From positions 68,788 through 132,787 of the forward strand of contig JBKECP010000022.1 in assembly GCA_047974765.1 (NCBI GenBank): a stretch of DNA of 64,000 bases, written 5' to 3'. This stretch comes from JBKECP01 sp047974765 (GTDB taxonomy: Bacteria; Pseudomonadota; Gammaproteobacteria; Pseudomonadales; Halieaceae). Below, piece after piece: positions 60,779 through 64,000 of the stretch (position 1 is its first letter; each line of letters opens with the position of its first letter). Under the pieces are notes generated by a model that had not been told where the DNA came from, did no database searches, and saw only the letters and a program-made list of their open reading frames with translations. The position numbers and the translations under genes are program-made.

Positions 60779-62209
60779 TTATCCGGGTCGGTTTGGTGTT
60801 TGTGCGCGCAGGTATGACAGTCGCAGTAAGCCTGCGCTGGTGATCATCAAAACTATCAACAGCTGGGCAAAAACCGGCATGACTGGTACTGGCCTGGTAG
60901 TGAGTGAACCGGTTGCCGGGCATAGTGAAGACAATGGTGCCGTATCGCTATTGTTGGCTGCGTTGCTGTCATCCTGTAAAAAATGACGGGTTAATAAAGT
61001 GGCAGAGAAATTTTCTGTTGTCGCCAGTGTACCGCCAACTTCAAAATTGATAATTATCTGGGCACGGTCACCGGCAGAGAGTGATTGCAGTGTCAACCGT
61101 CCTGTTGGTGGGTCATAAGATACTGTGCCAGTGCTCGTGCCAGAACTAAAACTTGCGGTATGGCTAAGAAAGTTGATATTGGTGGGTAAGGGAACTTCTA
61201 TTGGTATGTCTGTGGCAGATATTGCGCTGGTATTGGTAAGAGATATGCTCAGCTGTCCTGTGTGTCCAGCTTCAATCGGGCATGTCAGGCTACTTATTGA
61301 GATATCGACAGCAATATCAACTGCGTTAATCTGCACACCGGTGCGATTGTAGGCTGTAAAGGCAATATCACTTTGCCCTGACAAGGTGTGTACGAAACCG
61401 GCAACGTCTGAGTAGTTACTGATGTTAACGCCAAAGTCGTCAACATCAAAAGTGAGCAGACGGGCCCGTTTACTGATAGCTGTGGTGACATAATTGCCGG
61501 TTGTCGTCGAGTATAGCGTATTGTTGTGACTGAAGACCGGGTTGACCAGACGGAAATTAACCGAAACTTGCGTACCTACCATGTTGCCCGTTGAGTCAAC
61601 AAAGTGGAATCTGTCGAGCGAGCCAACATCTCCCATCTGGCTGACGATAATATCGGGTATACCGTCAGCGATAGTGCTGGGGGAATTGATGTTTGCGTTG
61701 TAAGTCAGGGTTTCGTAGCCGGGTTGTACACTGACCAGGTTTTGGGTATTGATATTGTAGAGGGTGGTACTGAGATTTAGTCCCTGGGAGCCATCGGTGA
61801 GATAAAATGCCAAGTCAGCTATATCAGTGCTTGTTCCCGATGTGCGTGGCACACCCTGCCAGTTGGTAGGAATTCCAACCAGGAAAGACCCGGCACCGAT
61901 CAGTTCTGTATTACTGGTGGGGAAAGCTGTAAAATTTTGTGCATTGTAAGTGATGCCTGAACTGGTCAGCAGTGCATCGTTGACGCCTGTGGAAAAGGTT
62001 CCATCTGAGGTGACAAAACCCAGTAGATGATTACTGTCGTCGATGATGTTGGGGTTGGTTGAGCCAGCCGAGGCTGACCAGAGTGAGCCGCCAAAATCGC
62101 CATACACTGTTGTGATGGGGGTCATTGCCGAAACAGGCGCGGCCAGACTGAATAATAGTGTGCCGCTTGCCAAGAGATTTTTTAGGCCCATAATCCGTTG
62201 GGTCTGCAT
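60779..62209 (-). CDS. Exported DUF11-like protein with IPTL-CTERM-like tail
   Basis: A 476-aa secreted protein: signal peptide (LLASGTLLFSLAAPVSA), then a beta-rich, Ser/Thr/Asn-rich body and, near residues 310-420, a DUF11/CARDB-like repeat (GHTGQLSISLTNTSAISATD). The C terminus is VPVMPVFAQLLIVLMITSAG followed by basic residues, the proline-helix-Arg plan of IPTL-CTERM exosortase-like sorting signals. ATG at 62207-62209 has GAGG ahead and is preferred over 62239. It is not a known enzyme; a surface protein is likely. Confidence 0.6.
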   Translation of the reverse strand: MQTQRIMGLKNLLASGTLLFSLAAPVSAMTPITTVYGDFGGSLWSASAGSTNPNIIDDSNHLLGFVTSDGTFSTGVNDALLTSSGITYNAQNFTAFPTSNTELIGAGSFLVGIPTNWQGVPRTSGTSTDIADLAFYLTDGSQGLNLSTTLYNINTQNLVSVQPGYETLTYNANINSPSTIADGIPDIIVSQMGDVGSLDRFHFVDSTGNMVGTQVSVNFRLVNPVFSHNNTLYSTTTGNYVTTAISKRARLLTFDVDDFGVNISNYSDVAGFVHTLSGQSDIAFTAYNRTGVQINAVDIAVDISISSLTCPIEAGHTGQLSISLTNTSAISATDIPIEVPLPTNINFLSHTASFSSGTSTGTVSYDPPTGRLTLQSLSAGDRAQIIINFEVGGTLATTENFSATLLTRHFLQDDSNAANNSDTAPLSSLCPATGSLTTRPVPVMPVFAQLLIVLMITSAGLLRLSYLRAQTPNRPG

Positions 62210-62382
62210 TATGTGCCTCTTCCTGAAAAATTTATCCAAAAAAGAACATTAACATTATTTCAGAGCTAAAAGTGCTGCCAATCGTACCGACTTTGTAAGA
62301 TCGGCACAGATCAGCTGGAGACTGTGAAGTGGTTTGCATTATATGCTGATGCAAAAATTGATTGGTGTTATCAAATAAATAT

Positions 62383-62557
62383 GACTATCCACCTGTCAAT
62401 TAAACAGATCTCATCGATCTGTTTAATTGACGTCCTGAAAATCAGCGAAATTTGTGAAATCCCTTGATTTTTGTAGGGCTCGCGCAGGCTTATAACCTGC
62501 GGAGGAACATTCATGTGCCGCTTATTAATTCGGTTAAAAGCTTGTCGGGTTAATAAT
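62383..62557 (-). repeat. Dispersed repeat, copy C (inverted relative to A and B)
   Basis: Read on the minus strand it follows copy A closely: TTAACCCGACAAGCTTTTAA, GCGGCACATGAATG, GCCTGCGCGAGCCC, AAAATCAAGGGATTTCACAA. The closing stem is different in sequence but longer: 15 bp perfect, 62396-62410 with 62416-62430. Its outer end overlaps the stop codon of the exported protein at 62550. Confidence 0.75.
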
Positions 62558-63434
62558 CTTCAAATCTTCTAAAGACAGTCAAGCCCAAAAATAAAATCCC
62601 GGCTATTGATAATATTATCTGCGATAAACTGATTGCTGGAATGGCTTTAGCTTCGCCTGTTGGTGGCACTGGCGGAGATAATTTACTGCAATCCTGAGCA
62701 TACTTTAAAATACTGGTTTGTAGATTTGTCCCTTTCGGCTGGGTATCAATATAAGGTGTCATTGTTCCAAATAATATACAAACCTGCTTTGTGCCATATT
62801 TTATTTCTGAAAGGAACTTTTCCCCATTTAATATGCCATTTCTATCCGCCCCTTCAATAATTGATGTTAATCCGGTACCTGTTACTTCACCCCAGGCAAA
62901 TTCATCCCCCATATACCGATTAGAATCTGCTGTATTTGGTACGATGGGGGTATCATAATTAGTAAAAATCTCATGAGCAGAGTCAACCACACCAGCATAA
63001 TCATCTGATCCTGTTGGCATCAACGTAACATCATTAAACCCTGTTTCAATATATCTTTCGCTACTTGGAGTCGTCGTAAAATCCCTGGTTCTGAATGCCG
63101 CATTAATATAAAGCGCACCCCCATTATTAACAAAGCTGGTTATTTCACTATTATAGGTAATCAAGTAGGTTTTCAGGGTGTCTATCGCATTGGCACTGCC
63201 ATCAATCATAATAAAATCATGCTCTGTTTCCGCTAGAAATGGGACGGCACCATCTAAATCGCTGTACTCAGTCCAATTTCCTGTGCCAAAAGCCAAATCC
63301 ATTGCTTGCTTGTTAGAGGTGTAAGGCGGATAAGGACTCCAAGGATAATCAGTTATTTCAATGTAAGCAGTGGCTTGGGCGGTAGCAACAAAGAAAATAG
63401 AAGATAGTAAGGCAATTGCTTTATATAAAAACAT
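62550..63434 (-). CDS. Exported protein with IPTL-CTERM-like tail
   Basis: A 294-aa secreted protein. Signal peptide (YKAIALLSSIFFVATAQA); body with a ThuA/glutamine amidotransferase-like look (DFIMIDGSANAIDTLKTYL, FVNNGGALYINAAF), but catalytic residues cannot be assigned. The tail IPAISLSQIILSIAGILFLG plus RRFEDY again fits an IPTL-CTERM-like sorting signal. Base composition is more AT-rich than its neighbours. The gene lies between the inverted repeat copy and an IS3 element, so transfer is possible. Confidence 0.55.
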   Translation of the reverse strand: MFLYKAIALLSSIFFVATAQATAYIEITDYPWSPYPPYTSNKQAMDLAFGTGNWTEYSDLDGAVPFLAETEHDFIMIDGSANAIDTLKTYLITYNSEITSFVNNGGALYINAAFRTRDFTTTPSSERYIETGFNDVTLMPTGSDDYAGVVDSAHEIFTNYDTPIVPNTADSNRYMGDEFAWGEVTGTGLTSIIEGADRNGILNGEKFLSEIKYGTKQVCILFGTMTPYIDTQPKGTNLQTSILKYAQDCSKLSPPVPPTGEAKAIPAISLSQIILSIAGILFLGLTVFRRFEDY

Positions 63435-63843
63435 AAATCTACTCTTTGATTTTGATTAAAAAGTTATAAACATCATTGTATTAGCTTTGAGTAAAATATA
63501 GAAGGATGGCTTTCAAGGTAAGCGCCAGAGAATCCCTCCCCTTCAAACCGCACTCAATCCCCGGGACACTGGAGTGGAGTGGTCAACTAAGGCACATCTG
63601 AATATTTGGCGAATATGACGAGGCTTTCGTTTTTCACATCAGATGTCCCAGCATTTTGCGCTGATACGGCTGTTTCTCAGCCGTTTTCAGGCCAATCCAT
63701 ATATTTCAGGCCCAACGTCCCTGACACACCGCCAGTAATCTCAAGAGAAGTTTCTTTGCCATGACCAGATTCACCATGGAGTGGTTCAATGGATGTGACC
63801 AGCCCAGTTAAGGGATAATATCCTCAACTGGAGACTGTACTAC
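63435..63843. other. Non-coding stretch with possible IS remnant
   Basis: No gene is visible. It includes the promoter region of the exported protein, an ACGGCT/AGCCGT hairpin with T4 (63666-63686), and the sequence just ahead of the transposase (TGACCAGCCCAGTTAAG near 63796), which could be near the left end of the insertion sequence. The right end of the element is outside the window. Confidence 0.35.
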
Positions 63844-64000
63844 ATGACCTTGAGAAAGAAATATTCGAAGGAATTCAAGCTGGACGCGATCAGCCTCATG
63901 CTGGAGCAAGGCTATAGCCGTGCAGAAGCCGCCCGCAGCCTGGAGATCAATGCCAATATGCTGGGCCGCTGGATCAAAGAGCACACAGAGGGCGATGGGA
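63844..64000 (+). mobile_element. IS3-family transposase OrfA, 5' part
   Basis: The visible 52 residues, MTLRKKYSKEFKLDAISLML and on to LGRWIKEHTEGDG, are the N-terminal helix-turn-helix of an IS3-type OrfA. The gene runs out of the window; OrfB with the DDE core would follow. Confidence 0.85.

Noticed and set aside
1..64000. CRISPR arrays, rRNA and tRNA genes
   Set aside because: No regularly spaced short direct repeats, no rRNA-like blocks and no cloverleaf with a T-loop were noticed on reading both strands; a covariance search would be needed to exclude a tRNA completely.

Overview
This 64-kb window comes from a gammaproteobacterial chromosome. The housekeeping genes are of gammaproteobacterial type (ATP-type pckA, hslO/Hsp33, fadBA, the rsfS-rlmH-mrdA-rodA-mltB-rlpA-dacA-ybeD-lipB block, bfd-bfr). 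Two phasins and a PHA-system protein suggest polyhydroxyalkanoate storage. A Cellvibrionales-like marine lineage would fit, but that placement is inference from gene content only. No rRNA, tRNA or CRISPR array was seen.

Layout. 0-11.4 kb: phasins, pckA, hslO, a PHA-system protein, a patatin, rpsT, a tyrosine phosphatase, a PlsC-like acyltransferase, a DinG-type helicase and yqcC. 11.5-39.9 kb: a large pigment-type biosynthetic cluster. 40-50.5 kb: rhodanese, fadA/fadB, a phosphate permease, argF-argD, grxD, bfr, bfd, peroxiredoxin. 50.7-60.7 kb: proA-nadD-rsfS-rlmH-mrdA-rodA-mltB-rlpA-dacA-ybeD-lipB, all on the plus strand. 60.8-64 kb: two exported proteins with sorting-signal-like C termini, a dispersed repeat and the start of an IS3-type insertion sequence cut by the window edge.

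The cluster combines two known modules. The right half (23.4-39.0 kb, minus strand) is an aryl polyene (APE) operon whose order follows the apeC-to-apeR order known from E. coli-type APE clusters: chain length factor, acyltransferase, two ACPs, membrane protein, acyl-ACP ligase fused to a dehydratase, glycosyltransferase, acyltransferase, thioesterase, LolA-like protein, MMPL exporter, DUF3261 lipoprotein, ketosynthase, dehydratase, ketoreductase, ketosynthase. An aromatic amino acid ammonia-lyase is inserted and probably supplies a cinnamate-type starter. The left half (11.7-23.4 kb) holds the dialkylresorcinol genes darA and darB, a flavin-dependent halogenase-like enzyme, a BtrH-like acyltransferase candidate, a tandem hotdog dehydratase, a membrane methyltransferase-like protein, an ABC exporter and a second ACP/KS/chain-length-factor set. 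A phosphopantetheinyl transferase lies divergent from apeC. Together they predict a flexirubin/arcuflavin-like pigment: an aryl polyene carboxylic acid esterified to a dialkylresorcinol, possibly halogenated.

Other structure: a three-copy dispersed repeat of about 180-195 bp whose terminal stem keeps pairing although its sequence differs; a 168-bp palindromic MITE-like element that supplies the stop codon of darA; a 25-bp perfect hairpin between a good promoter candidate and the halogenase gene; and a similar hairpin in the argD leader.
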